Of a stretch of DNA of 64,000 nucleotides, positions 1 through 12,069 are shown in pieces (position 1 is the first letter of the stretch; each line of letters begins with the position of its first letter). This stretch comes from Neopestalotiopsis rosae (Eukaryota > Ascomycota > Sordariomycetes > Amphisphaeriales > Sporocadaceae), in contig JALGAS010000003.1 of the NCBI GenBank assembly GCA_023078685.1, forward strand, positions 1,612,001-1,676,000, written 5' to 3'. Below the pieces are notes generated by a model. That model had not been told where the DNA came from and searched no databases. It was given only the letters and a program-made list of their open reading frames with translations. The translations under genes and the position numbers were made by a program.

Positions 1-480
1 AGGTATTTTTCAATCTGCAATCTTTTTCTTGTTTTTTGATATCTCTGCTTATCGTTATTCTTCGTGTGTATGCAAGGCATTTGTTTACATCCCATCAAGA
101 TAGATGTATTGGATAGGTCCTAATGAGGCCAACCCATTGGGAATGGCTCAGGACTAACATGTGGGCGACAGGTGACAGGGTCCGATGGATGTAGATAGTC
201 AACTCATCGCCTGCCTCCGTTCCACAACTCAGTTGGCATAGCTTCTTCGTTCTGCGCGATCTTGGATTCTGTTACACTGCACCCGAGCGTTGAAAAAAAG
301 AAAGTAAAGGAGATGGTCGAAGTCGTTCTGAAAAGACAGATCCAGTACGCCGCGCTGAAGACAAAAGAGAACAAAAGACGGAATGTACGACACGCCAAAA
401 TCGTAGAGTGAAATCTAGACAGCTCCTTTTCTGTACTGAGATCCTTCGTCTGATCCCTGAAATCTTGTTTGCGCCCCAGA
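1..480. other. 3' flank of the RIM15-like gene, no gene seen
   Basis: Non-coding by inspection. The only open frame, 204-398 on the minus strand, is short, low in complexity and not recognisable. The stretch probably holds the 3' UTR of the minus-strand kinase gene that ends at 481. Confidence 0.5.
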
Positions 481-3400
481 CTATGAGGTCTTCACTGATG
501 GGCGCGGTGTGGGCTCATCCTCCTCGAACTCCTTAACTCCACCGGTGGGGCGAGGTGTCTCGTCTGGATCACTGCCTTTATCCTGACATTGTGCAGGCGC
601 GGCCTCGGGCGTCGACTGAACAGCTTTCAAGGGCGACGCTGCACGACTGAATGGGGAAATAGCACCGTCCTTGGACGGAGTAACAACCTGTGTGATGGGT
701 TCGGAGGTGCTTTCAGAGGTTACAGCGACACTATCGTGGCTGTTTGCTCTCATCATTTCGATGCCAAGCTTAGAGCTTGGCCGCTTCGCCCGTATAGTTC
801 GCTCTCGAGAAGCGCCTAAGTCTTCGTCCTCGTCATCAGCCGAGTCGCTGCCCTCCCCGCGGTGTCTTTCCAAATTCTCGCGCCTCGACTTGAGCTTCTC
901 AAGCGAGCGTCGCGGTATAGGTATCCTTGGCTGTTCCAACTTGTCAGGAGCCGATTGTTGTTTTAACAGATGTGGTGGTAGTTGCTGTGAAGCTTCTGCT
1001 CCCATAAGAACTTCCTCTTGACTGATGCCGAGTTCATCCCAATCGCCAGTTGCTTTACGGCTGATCACGACAGGCACCTCATCCGTAGTGACTGATTCTG
1101 AATCACCGAAAACGCTAGAACTGATGGAATCCTCTCTGCTCGACCCCCTGAAGCTGCTGCTTCCTAATCGGTGCGCAAACATGGACGTGGAAGATGTCGG
1201 GCTGTCTTCGACGCGGGCGCCCTCGTGCCGCAAGCCGGAGCCCGGTAATGGAATCGGCTGTGCGAGGGGCGGCAATGCGTTCTGTGTTGGTGAGGGAGGC
1301 TTCCACTGACACAGGTTCGATAGTACCTCGGTCAACTTGGAAGAGCTAATGGGCTTTTCAATCAAGGAGTCGAAGTAGTGTGGGGCTTGCAGCTCTTTCA
1401 AATATGCTGTGATGGCGACAATGGGGGTATGGGCATTGACATTCTTGAGCTCTCGGACCATTCGAGCAAGATCGGTGCCATTGACCTCTGGCAGTTTGAA
1501 TTCTGTGAAGATGATGTCAAATTTGATCTCACTCATGGCGTAGCGCACTGCGTCTGAGCCATTTGCAGCGGAGATGGTGCGACAGCGAAGCTTCTCCAAG
1601 AGCTTCTCCATGACCATACGAGAAACAGGGTGGTCCTCACAAATGAGTACATCCAACGAGCGAAAGGTCGGGCTATCGAGGTTGATAGCAGACAAACGGC
1701 GCGAGCTTTGGCGGCGCCGTTGAACCCGCAGCAGTGCGTTTGCTTTCTCGCCCTCGTTGTCCGAGGAAGACGGAGACATGTCGAAGACTTGACTGCGCCT
1801 ATTGCGATGCGATAGTAGATCGGGTGCAACAGGGCTGCCATCTTGAGACCCCACAGTCAATGACCTGGATCTCGTGGATGAGCCGGTACTCTGCCTTGGC
1901 GTTCCAATGGTCTTCTGTTGTGGTGACAATGTGAGAGGAGGTGGAGCACCGCGACCCTTAATAGGAGAAGCTGCCGCAGAAGTGACCGACTTTTGAAGAC
2001 TGGGCGGTCCTCGTGGAGCGTCGAAGAAGCTCCCAGGCTGAAGGGAAGCGCTAGACTGTTGTGATAAACTTGACGAAGCACTGGACGGCTTCCTGCGATT
2101 TTCGGCACCTTGCCCAGCAATAAAGGACACAAGAAGTGGGGATGAAGGCTGGGAGGCCCGATTCGGTGACGAGTTGGTATGGTTTCCAGCAGCAGGGGAA
2201 GCGGGCCGCTGGGATGCTTTGGCATTCGACAAGGTTCGCTGCACTGGTGCTGAGAGCACGGGGCTACTGCCCTCCACAGCAGGAGACGGAGATGTCACAT
2301 TGTTGATACCCCCTGGGCTTACGCCTGATCTATTTTGCGCTGCTGCTGCTGCTTGAGCCTTGAGTTGCTGCACAAGGTCTTTGTTTGCCTTATCGAGCAC
2401 CGTGAGGTTCTTGAAGGCAAAGTTGCCGAAGTCATCCGCTGCAACAGGCTCGCTCAGCCGTCGGGTTTTGAGGTCGCGAATGTGTGGCGGAATATGCAGA
2501 GGCATCAAACCTCGCTTAATCTGGTTGATATGTACTTGGGACCGAACCCTCGACAGTGCATCATGTGGTCGTTCTGGATAGTCCGGCGTCGAGGCTGCGA
2601 CTGACGGAGGAGTGGATTGATCTTCGATCTCCTCTGTAAATGCTTGCAGAGTTGCTCCTCGTGTGTCAAAATACTCAGTATCCTCTGGGTTCTCCGGCTG
2701 AGGGATGAATTGCGCCTCATCATTCAAAAGACTGTCCCAGTTGATGCCCTCGAAGAACGGGTGGCTTCTTATCTCCTCTCCACCCGATGCGAATTTCTCT
2801 TCCCGATTTGCTCCGAGTCGCTGTTGCGTTTCCATACACAACAATTTGTTGATAAGGTCCTTGGCCTCATCGGATATGCTGACTTCATTGTCGTCTGGCC
2901 ACATAATCTTTCGGGCCAAAATGTTCTCAAATACGAGTTCTGCCTCGCTTGCGTGAAAAGGTGGTATTCCGTAGAGAAACTCGAACAAGATACACCCTAC
3001 AGACCACCAATCACTCGTTTCATCTTGTCTTTCACCTCTGATTGTTTCTGGAGCTAGATAGTCGGGAGTCCCAACGAATCGCCGATTCGTATCCTCGGGA
3101 TCGAACAGCGCCATCGGAGGGGGCATCATGCTAGACTGTGGAGGCGTGTTCCGATGAGCATCGATGCTATTATGTGTGCTGACCTGGTGGAGCGCTGGGA
3201 AATCTGGAGATGCAGCGCTTTCAGCTTCGCTCATGTCGTCCCGTGGCGACCGCACACTCGACTGCGATTGTTTGACCAGGCTGGATGGCAGATCGCCGAG
3301 AGAAAAATTGTTGATCATGTGTGTCAGAGTCTCGCTACCGCCACTGTCGCTGCGCTGCCCTGAGATGCGACGAGGTTCCTGGTGAACAGCCGAAAGACTG

Positions 3401-6227
3401 AAGTACGATGGCTGGGGAAGACCGGCGGCACCATCGGATGGTGTCATCTGAGGGGTACCACCAGGAGAATTGTTTCCGCCATGCAGATCAAGAGAAGCAG
3501 ATCTGGATGAGACCATCGAGGTCGATCGGACAAACGGGCCGGACTTCAAAAGGTCAGGCGTTTGCTCCGAGTTGATACTATTCAGTGCCCGCTTTTGTCG
3601 TCCTATCAGACCCATTCGAGAAAGACCAAAATCGGTCAACTTCAAATGGCCTTTCTGGTCAATCAACAGGTTATCCGGCTTGAGATCCCTGTGAATGATC
3701 CCGCGACTGTGGAGATGTTCAACACCGAGGATGACCTCTGCTAGATACTTCTTGACCCATTCCTCAGGCAAACCGCCAAGAACTTTGATGAGAGAAGCAC
3801 AATCGCCGCCATTGAGATACTCCATTACCAAGTAGAGATAATCCTTGCTGGAGAATGTCCAATAGAGCTTTGCGACGAAATCGCTTTCGCCTTGCCACAT
3901 CATAATTGCCCGTTCGGCCTTGACATTGGTGATCTGATTCTTGGCAACCATGTCTGCCTTTTTGAGTACTTTGATGGCGAAGTATTCCCCCGTTGTCTTC
4001 TTCTTCGAGAGGTAAACACTTCCGAATGCACCCTTGCTGATTGGTTTGATGATCTCAAAATCTTTGATGGATGGTGGAACGGCACGTGCCATTTGCGGAG
4101 CATTTACGGCGTGCATTCGTGGCGACGGCGGTGGTCGGTTGGTGAATTCTGGGAAGGCCACCGAAGACTGTCGGCGATGATGTGGTACAGCGACTGGTGA
4201 ACTGAAGTCACTGTATGGTAGCATTGGTGATGATTCGGGAGACACCACGGCATCGTTAGAGTAGAGGAGATTCCTTGGTTTGTGTATGCGCAGGGGCGAC
4301 GATGGCTGTGCCGCCGCTCGGTTCGGCGATTCTTGACGATGCGGCGACGAGGCTCCTGGAAGGATGAGGCTTCGCCTTTGGTGACGTCTCGAACTGGTGG
4401 CTCGACGGACACCGCCAAATTCAGAAATGGGCGAATCTGTCCGAGGAGCTTGGCGAGATGCGACAGAAGAAGATCTGACACTCCCATCGCTGTCACCAGC
4501 ATCGCTCTCAAACATGATTGATTCGCGACGGGACTCGCGCGTCTGGCCTGAGATGCTGAGCGCGCCACGATGCGATCTTGGCGTGGGACATTCACGAGGA
4601 CTGCTGGATCGAGCAGATCCGATAGCCGAGGAAGGCCGTCGCCTCTCAGGCGTATCGCCAAGCTTAACATTTTGCAGTGCCATTGCTAGTGAAGAGGGCC
4701 CATCAAAGGAACCAGGAAAAACGGCTTCCTCCGGAGCCGTTCCCATGACGCTCTCACCAGTGCTGGCTTCGAGCTGCTGCTCTTCCTCGTCTTCGGTTGA
4801 ATCACTGAGGCGTCCTGCAGCAATACGAGCCGCTTTGCGAAGCGCTTCGTCGATACAGTCCTGAACAATCACGGCGAACTCGATTCTGATCCTTTCCGAA
4901 TACTCCAGAATTCTGCGATAACGGAAGACAGCTTCAACCTTTTCTTTGGCAACTTTTTCCGTGTCATCGCATAGTAAAGCAAGTCCATGCTCCTGTTCCA
5001 ATGTGTTTGAGCCTGGGGAGTGCCATTGAAGCACTTGCGAGATGCGGGACTCAGATTGTGGTGATTGGGTTCGGAACTCGCCACTCGATGTCTCTTTGAT
5101 TGCTGGCGGACTGATTTCGGCGGCAGTATCGAGAAGGTCCAAGAGCAATTCAACGATGCGTGCTTGAGGGCGACGAACAGCAAAAGATCGTGAACGTGCA
5201 TGCCCAAACCCAGTCGACCTATCTCTGGAACCAGCCGATGGCGAGGCGGTCCCTGGGGACGAGCTACTCGACGTGGGCCCAATGGACAATCCTTTATACT
5301 CGGCCATAGGCGATGCAAGCATCTCCCCAGTCAATGGCCGGCTCTTTCGAGCTTCGAGAGCATCAAGAACCTTCACAATAGCATGACGGTGCTCTGTTAT
5401 GTTCTCTTGAGCCATCTGGACATCCATCTCTGCACGGTGTTCTTGTAAGCACAAATCAGTGTGCTTCTCGAACCACCACGGCGGGATTTGTCGTTCACAG
5501 ATGCGACAGAGTACCGGCAGAGGGGGAGGATGACTGGCTGGGTCATCGTTGCCAGCCTCTGCCAATTGGGTCAGGTAGCTAGCGAGGACCTCGGCGCCTG
5601 ACCCGAGAGAATCGACGATCAAAGGGGGCAAGTCGATTTGAATCTCTCGCGGAGGTATCCATGGACGGATCATCCACATAGTCTAGTTTTGCTATTTAGT
5701 CAGCATTCTTTATATTGCAGCTTGCTGAAACTCACGTGGCTTTCGCTTCCATCAGTCCGATCATAGATCATGATACCCTGTGCCTCGAGATCTAGAGTGG
5801 CAGGCTCATTATTTGATTCAGAGCCAGCATCTTGGATAGTTTCGATCGGTCGGAGCTTGGAAAAGGGACCAGTGCAGACAGTAAAACGAATTCTGTGGCT
5901 CCTTGAATCGTCCTTCTTCATGAAGCCAATAGCATCAGCGAAAGCCGCCTTGTCACTGACAATAACGTCCGTAATGGGCTTTCCCTGAACGTCTTCTGCT
6001 TTTGTACCAATTACGTCGACCCAAGAAGGGCTGACCCAACGTATGGTCTCGTCCAGGTTGAGATCGACAATTACGTTGAGGGTCTGCTCGGCAGCCTCCC
6101 GGAGGTCTTCGCGCTCCTCCCTGATGTTTTCCGTCATTGTTCTTTCCATGGCACTGCCGGCAGCCTGAGCCCGTAGCGAGCTCACAGTCGGCGGTGCCAG
6201 CCTCTCCGGGTCTTGTGGTTGCTCCAT
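481..6227 (-). CDS. rim15: RIM15-like serine/threonine protein kinase (PAS, zinc finger, AGC kinase, receiver domain)
   Basis: Coding order is 6227-5736, then 5682-481, giving 1897 aa. The 53-bp intron (5735-5683) has GTGAGT, a GCTGAC branch site and CTAG, and joins in phase 0. Domains: PAS at about residues 50-160; a C2HC zinc-finger-like motif (C223, C226, H237, C241); a kinase domain at about 705-1142 with VAIK-type Lys735, HRDLKPDN (Asp830) and DFG 848-850; a receiver domain at about 1506-1621. About 180 residues separate DFG from the APE motif, the split activation segment known from the Rim15/Greatwall family. The family is known to integrate TOR/PKA nutrient signals and drive quiescence, stress and stationary-phase programmes. 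The rest is Ser/Pro-rich and probably disordered. The receiver carries Glu1558 (FTEFKLPEVNG) where phospho-acceptor receivers have Asp, although Lys1607 is kept. Start at 6227 is chosen because it precedes the PAS domain; the leader beyond it looks non-coding. Confidence 0.95.
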
Positions 6228-6840
6228 GGCAGCAGAGATATAGCAGGAGCACTCTGCTACCGCGGTAACATTGAAGGAGGCTCGACTGGCCTATGCGCTG
6301 CGAGGGGGGCCCAGCAGGCTCAAGGGAAACGGACAAACGCGTCGAGGGATTCGGAATCCGGGATTGTGTTTGACAAAAAAAAATAGTGGAGGTGAATTTC
6401 GATATTGAAGCCAGGCAATGTCCCTAGGGGCATGCGAAGCCAGAGAATCTGGCAGTGAGCCAGAGCTAGAAGATCGCAAGGACCCGAGACATGACTGTCG
6501 TTGACGCGGCAGAAGTCCAGGGTCGATGTTCAAGGACCGACCAGATCACGGGCTCACGCACGAGTGAGTGCAAGCCAGTGGTCGAGTGGATGGTCCGATC
6601 AGACAGCTCGGGCTTCCGGTCGCGTTCGGGGTTCGAATCGGTTGCAAAAAAGCTGGAGGCAATGGCGCGGCAGTCAAGAACGCATCAAGAACTCCAAGCG
6701 ACAAGATAAAATGACGCCGTGGACACAAGACAGGAGGACAGACACAGCGCGAATGCAAAAGTGCAAGCAGTCGGGCGTGGGCCAGTGCAAACTGACTTGG
6801 CGCGTGGTGGGAGAAAGTTGACAGGCTCTCTTCGGGGTTT

Positions 6841-6860
6841 TTAGGTAGGTAGGTGGGTAG
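6841..6860. repeat. TAGG-type microsatellite
   Basis: Short tandem array of GTAG/GTAGGTAGGTGG units. The complementary CCTACC pattern recurs at about 7180-7205. Both lie upstream of the RIM15-like start and may sit in its 5' leader. Confidence 0.7.
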
Positions 6861-9133
6861 ACGCAGGCGAGAGGTACCATGGGTTGTTAGAGGTAGGAGC
6901 TGGGGCTTGGTACTGTACAGTATGTATGCAGTGAAATTGGAACGAGTAGGACAACCCAACGGAACACACGATAAGACAGTTGCCGGCTGACTTTGTGATG
7001 ACAAGCGCCCGGGTGTGAAGTCGTCTTTTTTTCTTTTTTTTTCTTTTTCTTCTTCTCGAGTGGAATTGAGTGTCTGAACCGCGGGGTCGGTCAAAGGTAA
7101 AAAAAAAAAGACCGTGATGAACAAAAGTCTAAGCACAGTAAGAGGAAGATGGGAGGTCTTGGGGTTACCAGACTTCTTCACCTACCTTGACCTACCTACC
7201 TCGACTACGAGCTACACTACTAACTACCTGCACGAAGTATACCCAAACCAAAGTTGTTAGTGTCCATGTAGGTAGGCAGGTAACCAAACCTATGTGAGCA
7301 GGGTCAAGGTGTGTAAGTCAAGATGGAGGCGCTAGCTAAGAACACAATGCAGCACACACAGTTGCAACTGCAGAGCTGCTGATCTGTACCTATCAACCTG
7401 AGCGCTTTGCGAGTGCCGGGGTGGCACCCATGGATTTTGCTCGCAAATACGCAGGCTTGGGAGGTGCTTGGGCCGGGGAAGGTTCAGTGTTGCTCTTGTT
7501 CCCGCTCTTGGGTTTCAAAACGCAATGTGCTTGGTGCTTATTTTCCTTCATTTTTGGAAACTTTTTCTTCCATCACTTTCTAGTCCATTTATGCCTTATT
7601 TTGTTTTTTCTTTTCTCCCTCTTTCTTGTTGTTATTGTTGTTTTTATTGTTGTTGTCAGACAAGTTCTGTTACTGGTTGTTGGTTCCGTTCATTTCCAAG
7701 GTTTGTTCTCCTTGCCTCGTCGATTTTGATCAGACCACGCAGATGTGCAGTACAAGCGTTGCTACTAATGTATAATCCTTGGTGCACACTTTAGTAGCAA
7801 TGTAGTGGAGGCAGAGAGAGCTCCAGTCGAGCCAGTCGGGTAGTAAGAGGGTATCGAAAGGAATCCCATACACATACAGTGACCTGTGATGATCTGCCAC
7901 ACGGTGTCGCTGGAGTGCATATGTGCGGGTAGGTACCAAGTGGGTGCAGCCCGTCGAGCCCGTCTTGCCTGTGGTCGGCACAATTGGCAAATGCATCATC
8001 TACCTCCCATCCAAGCCATCCAAGCATCCTCCCTACCAACATGCCAGCCAGTATCATCCTAGTACCCACCATGACTTGTCTTCCCCGTCTTGCCCGTTTG
8101 CCCGTCTGCCCGTTGGGGTCCATGGATGGACGACAGCGATGAGGGAGAGAAAGAGAGAGCAGCACTGCATATCCCAGTCCTCCAGTTTTACACCCACCAT
8201 CACGTCCACCCTTCCATCATCCCACGCACCACAAATAACCACGGAAACAGAACAAACTTACCGGATACCGCATGATATTTCTACTGATTAGCGCCTCTTG
8301 ATACTCCGAGGTCCGAGTGGGCCCTTGGATGAACACTGATTGGGGACACGACGAAGATGATCCCTCTGTCTTGTCCTCTTCTTGTCTCGTCCTGCCAAGC
8401 CGTATAGACAGAGCTTGGACCACGAGGGGAACTCGAGAGCTCTTCTTGTATTACCTCAGACAGACGAACTATACTACGGCTTCTCCAAGCGCTGATGGCC
8501 CCTCAGGCTTGTCTTGCCCTCCATCATAGCCCGTGATCATGACATTTATACCGGGTGCTAACCAAAATAGAGCTCCAGTAGCTCGTCGCCAGCGCATAGC
8601 AACCACGGTACTTCGTCGATAGCACCCGGGCACACAGAAGATGGAGTAGGGAGGGAGAAGGAAATCATAATAACGGCGTCCACGTGACTGTACTACTATG
8701 GCAACTACTGTGCATCCGACAACGCAGCATTACAGAAAGAAATGCAGCTGGAGTCCGTGAGGGGAAACTTGGAAATGCCCGACCGAGTGTACCAATGAAA
8801 GCTGCAGTCTTGGAAAACAAACCAGGCCATCATCATCGGATTCTCTTCTCGCTTACGGATACACTCTCCGGATTCGAGCTGCTAGGCTCGTCGTGCTGCT
8901 GGGCGCGTTACCCATTTCTGTCTTCTTCCCGGCTACAGGCACTACATCTCTCACGTATGGACCGACCAGCCTACGATATATTTACCTACATTTCCATAGC
9001 AGCATTTCGTCCATACATCCTGTCAGAGAAACTTCGACTCGAGTTGCTCTGATTTCAAAGGTCATTTATTGGGTGATTACGTTCCAGCAAATCAAATCGG
9101 CGCATTATACAACCGCACTTGTTTATTTTTATT

Positions 9134-9146
9134 CCCCCCCCCCCCC
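9134..9146 (+). repeat. C13 homopolymer
   Basis: Uninterrupted run of 13 C, one of four long C or G homopolymers in this window. All lie outside coding sequence. Confidence 0.85.
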
Positions 9147-11058
9147 TTACTTGCGTTTTACTACAAACCGTAGTCATCTGGGTTCACCCCAAAGCTGCAC
9201 AGCCCTTCAACTTGACCATCATAGTGATCCATTCGGCGAATAATCATATTTCCACATCTTGTATTATACACTGGGCTGCGATGCGTCGAGGACTTGTCAA
9301 TGGGCATTATATCTTCAACACTAATCGACATCGAGATCTCAAATGCATAAAGATGCAGTATGTATGCTTAACGTAGGTCCGATGCATAAGAGGGGAAGGA
9401 CATTGTTTCTCCAACACGGATAGATCAAGTCCAATCAGCTTGTTCACCAGTGAACAGAGGATCACCCAATAGCGAGTGCAGGCACAACGACGGCCTTCCC
9501 GCCTTGGTTCAAAGCCATAGAGCCCAGTCGAAACATTGTGCACATCTACACACCCTCATTCAGAGCTCTTAGTTTGATTTGGTCTGACACTATTGCTCAT
9601 ATGAACCAAACCACAAGCAATGTCCCTCTTCGACATTGTGCACCCTAAACATGGTACATACAGTATGTAAGACTGCCCCCAAGTCTGCATGCATCTTACT
9701 TGCACGTCATCCACGTTGGCAACGTCTAACCATGCTGCAAACATCTTGCAGCATCTCATCTATTTCATGGGGATGCAGCAACGTGACGAGGAAGATATCG
9801 AGAACATCTAACCTCGGTGATGGTCAAATCAACCACTTCCTCTCAAGTCGCCTCAGAGGTGCAGCGGCGTCCTGATGACTTCGCGAATGCAACGGCTGAA
9901 GAAGCACGAGGTCGCATGATGGCTCCCCTGGGCAACAGTTGGCCAATCTACTGTCACTGAAAATTCCCAGCATCCCGAAGTGCTTTTCTCGTCCTATTCC
10001 GTCATAGTATCGGGTTGGTGTGCTGCAGCCTTCGAGAACGGCGCAGGCCGGGATTCCCCAAGTTTCCTAAAAGCGATGCTTCAATAGGGTTGTTTTCTCA
10101 TATTAGCTGTACACCACATTCGAGCAGGAGCCAAGAGCGTTGGGGGGTTCAATCTTCTGAAACAAACACATGCATTGAGAACCCATTTGCAAAGAGTACG
10201 ATGGACGATCATATTACGTCTTTGGCGAAATTTGTCGTATGTAAGTGGACTATAACCGCAGATTTGCCTGATTCGAACACAACCGGCGGGAGTCCCCGAG
10301 AGAGCTACCTCGTGCTTCCATGCTGCTCTACATCCCTCGCCATTGTTTCAAATCTTGGGATTTCAAGCCTTTCGAGGAATTGTGTTGCTCTGATGAAGTT
10401 CGACAGTTGTCACCTCATTTTCTGGTCACTTAGACCGCAAGATGATTTGCCGGATACCGTGAGAAGCGCTTGTGTCTGGGCTCTTACATGATAAGAATCC
10501 ACATGCTGAACCGGTTCATTTTGCACATGCAAGTTTTTATAGAATCAAACATAGATAACAACCAGAAACGCTGGACAACCTCTACTTGCAACCGGTCACC
10601 GGTGTGAGCAGATATACCTGTTACATATTGTCCACCGAGTATAGTTCTCCGATGAGTCGTGACCAACATCCCGATGGTGATGAGTGAGCCTGCTCCGATT
10701 TGCATACTACACATAATGTTGTGTGACACACCGCGAACTCGGCTAGGATACCCCTTGCCCAGAACCCAAGCTCTGCTTTCTGCAAGTCCTGCACACCTTA
10801 CCAGCTGGAAATTATGCCTCGAAAATCAGGCCACATATTTGCGACGGCTGACATTGCATATAAGTTCGGATCAGGCGGAGGAGGGTCTAGAACAACGGCG
10901 CAATTATTGTCCATTTCCAAGCACCTACATATATCTCTTGCATCGATACACCCTTAAAGTTGCAATGCTAGGCAGAAGTTGCTGAAATTGCAGCTTCGAG
11001 CACTCACAAGCCATGCTGCCATGACCAGACGGCAGATGGCGATGTGGTTACCGGATGC

Positions 11059-12069
11059 TCAATCGCTTTCGGACCAGGCCAACCTCTTCTTCTCAAGCCA
11101 CTCTCCCTTCTCGATCCAACGCTGCTCTAACCATTTGGCGAGCTCCTCGTCAGTATGAGGCAGTTCCTCGAGAGGAAATCTCCGAGCGTGCACATGGAAT
11201 CTGTAGCCGTGACCATTGGTGAGAGCTGGTAGTTTTAGCGTCTCCCACATATCAGGGGCTTTGTGAAACTGGTTGCGATGCTGGTATGCGATAGTGAGAT
11301 CATACACGGCCTTGACGTGAGGTGCCTGGCGTAAATGTTGAACTGTGGTGATGAAGCCCTTTGTGCGAGGGTAGAGCAGGTGTTTCGGCAAAGGCCGATC
11401 GTTCTCCTTGCACCACGTCCTAGTCTCCTCGTACTTCTCCGGAGTATATCGTGTAGCCTCACTGAAACTGATGAGCCCTGGGCATTACGCAAAAAAGGAA
11501 TGTCAGTAAGGATGCGGGCTCACAGGATGGCCCCCTTTCGCAAAAGAGCCAGAAAGGTGGTTTAAGGTAAAGAGACAAGACTCACAAGTCGGCCATTTCC
11601 TCCCGACAATACCGTTAAACACGCGGTCGAGTTCTCTCTGATCCCGCATCCACTTTCTGCTCACCATTGGCATGCCCATGGCCCAGAGACCCCAGCCGAG
11701 GAATGGTACAACGCGAAGCTGAATCTTGGCGAACCATCGACAACGTCCCAGCATATCGGCACGGAGAGCCAGCGCCTGTATCATGTAAAAGTCGGCCCAG
11801 GTTACATGATTGGCGATCACGATGGCGGATTCGCCGCGCGGCAGCTTGTCCCCCGATATTGTGATGGTGGCGCCGTTGACCCGTTCGAATATGACCTGAA
11901 CCCATTTCCACACCGAGTACGCAATGACAGACGAGATGTTATACACAGTGTCTGGAGCAACGAGCTTGAACGGCAAGAGCAGGGAAAGCGCAACGTCTGC
12001 TGCTCCCAACCATGCAACCCAGGGGGCCACAATCAGGGCCCCTCTAGCATTATTCCATAGCATCGACAT
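11059..12069 (-). CDS. PlsC-type 1-acylglycerol-3-phosphate acyltransferase-like protein
   Basis: Two exons, 12069-11586 and 11477-11059, encode 300 aa. The 108-bp intron (11585-11478) starts GTGAGT, has TACTGAC near its end and closes with CAG. Acyltransferase block I is NHVTWAD (His88, Asp93, the HX4D catalytic pair). Block III reads WLISFSEATR (about 162-171), where the classical form is FPEGTR. A C-terminal part continues with PKHLLYPRTKGF, as in eukaryotic lysophospholipid acyltransferases of the Cst26/AGPAT3-5 type. Hydrophobic segments at about 10-35 and 42-60 suggest a membrane anchor. The expected role is transfer of an acyl group from acyl-CoA to a lysophospholipid, probably at the ER or lipid droplets; the exact substrate cannot be read from sequence. 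The splice falls just before block III, and the joined frame restores that motif. Confidence 0.9.

Larger units (their letters stand above)
6228..11058. other. Gene-free region: kinase leader plus intergenic DNA
   Basis: No gene is recognisable over about 4.8 kb. The first kilobase is probably the promoter and 5' leader of the RIM15-like gene. It contains TAGG-type microsatellite (6841-6860 and 7180-7205) and A/T homopolymers. A T-rich tract lies at 7540-7670 and a C13 run at 9134-9146. The open frame 10015-10491 (+) has no ATG near its beginning and resembles nothing I know. A fast-evolving or non-coding gene cannot be excluded. Confidence 0.5.

Noticed and set aside
6555..6645. tRNA-like stretch with an A-box-like TGGTCGAGTGG and a B-box-like GGTTCGAATC
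   Set aside because: The putative T stem around TTCGAAT does not pair (only the closing base pair matches), and no acceptor or anticodon stem can be formed.
7421..7794. Overlapping hydrophobic plus-strand frames that look like membrane proteins
   Set aside because: They are translations of a T-rich tract (7540-7670), which gives Phe/Leu/Val runs in any frame.
10015..10491. 158-codon frame in the gap before the acyltransferase
   Set aside because: It begins with a non-ATG codon, shows no family motif, and has neither codon bias nor splice partners.
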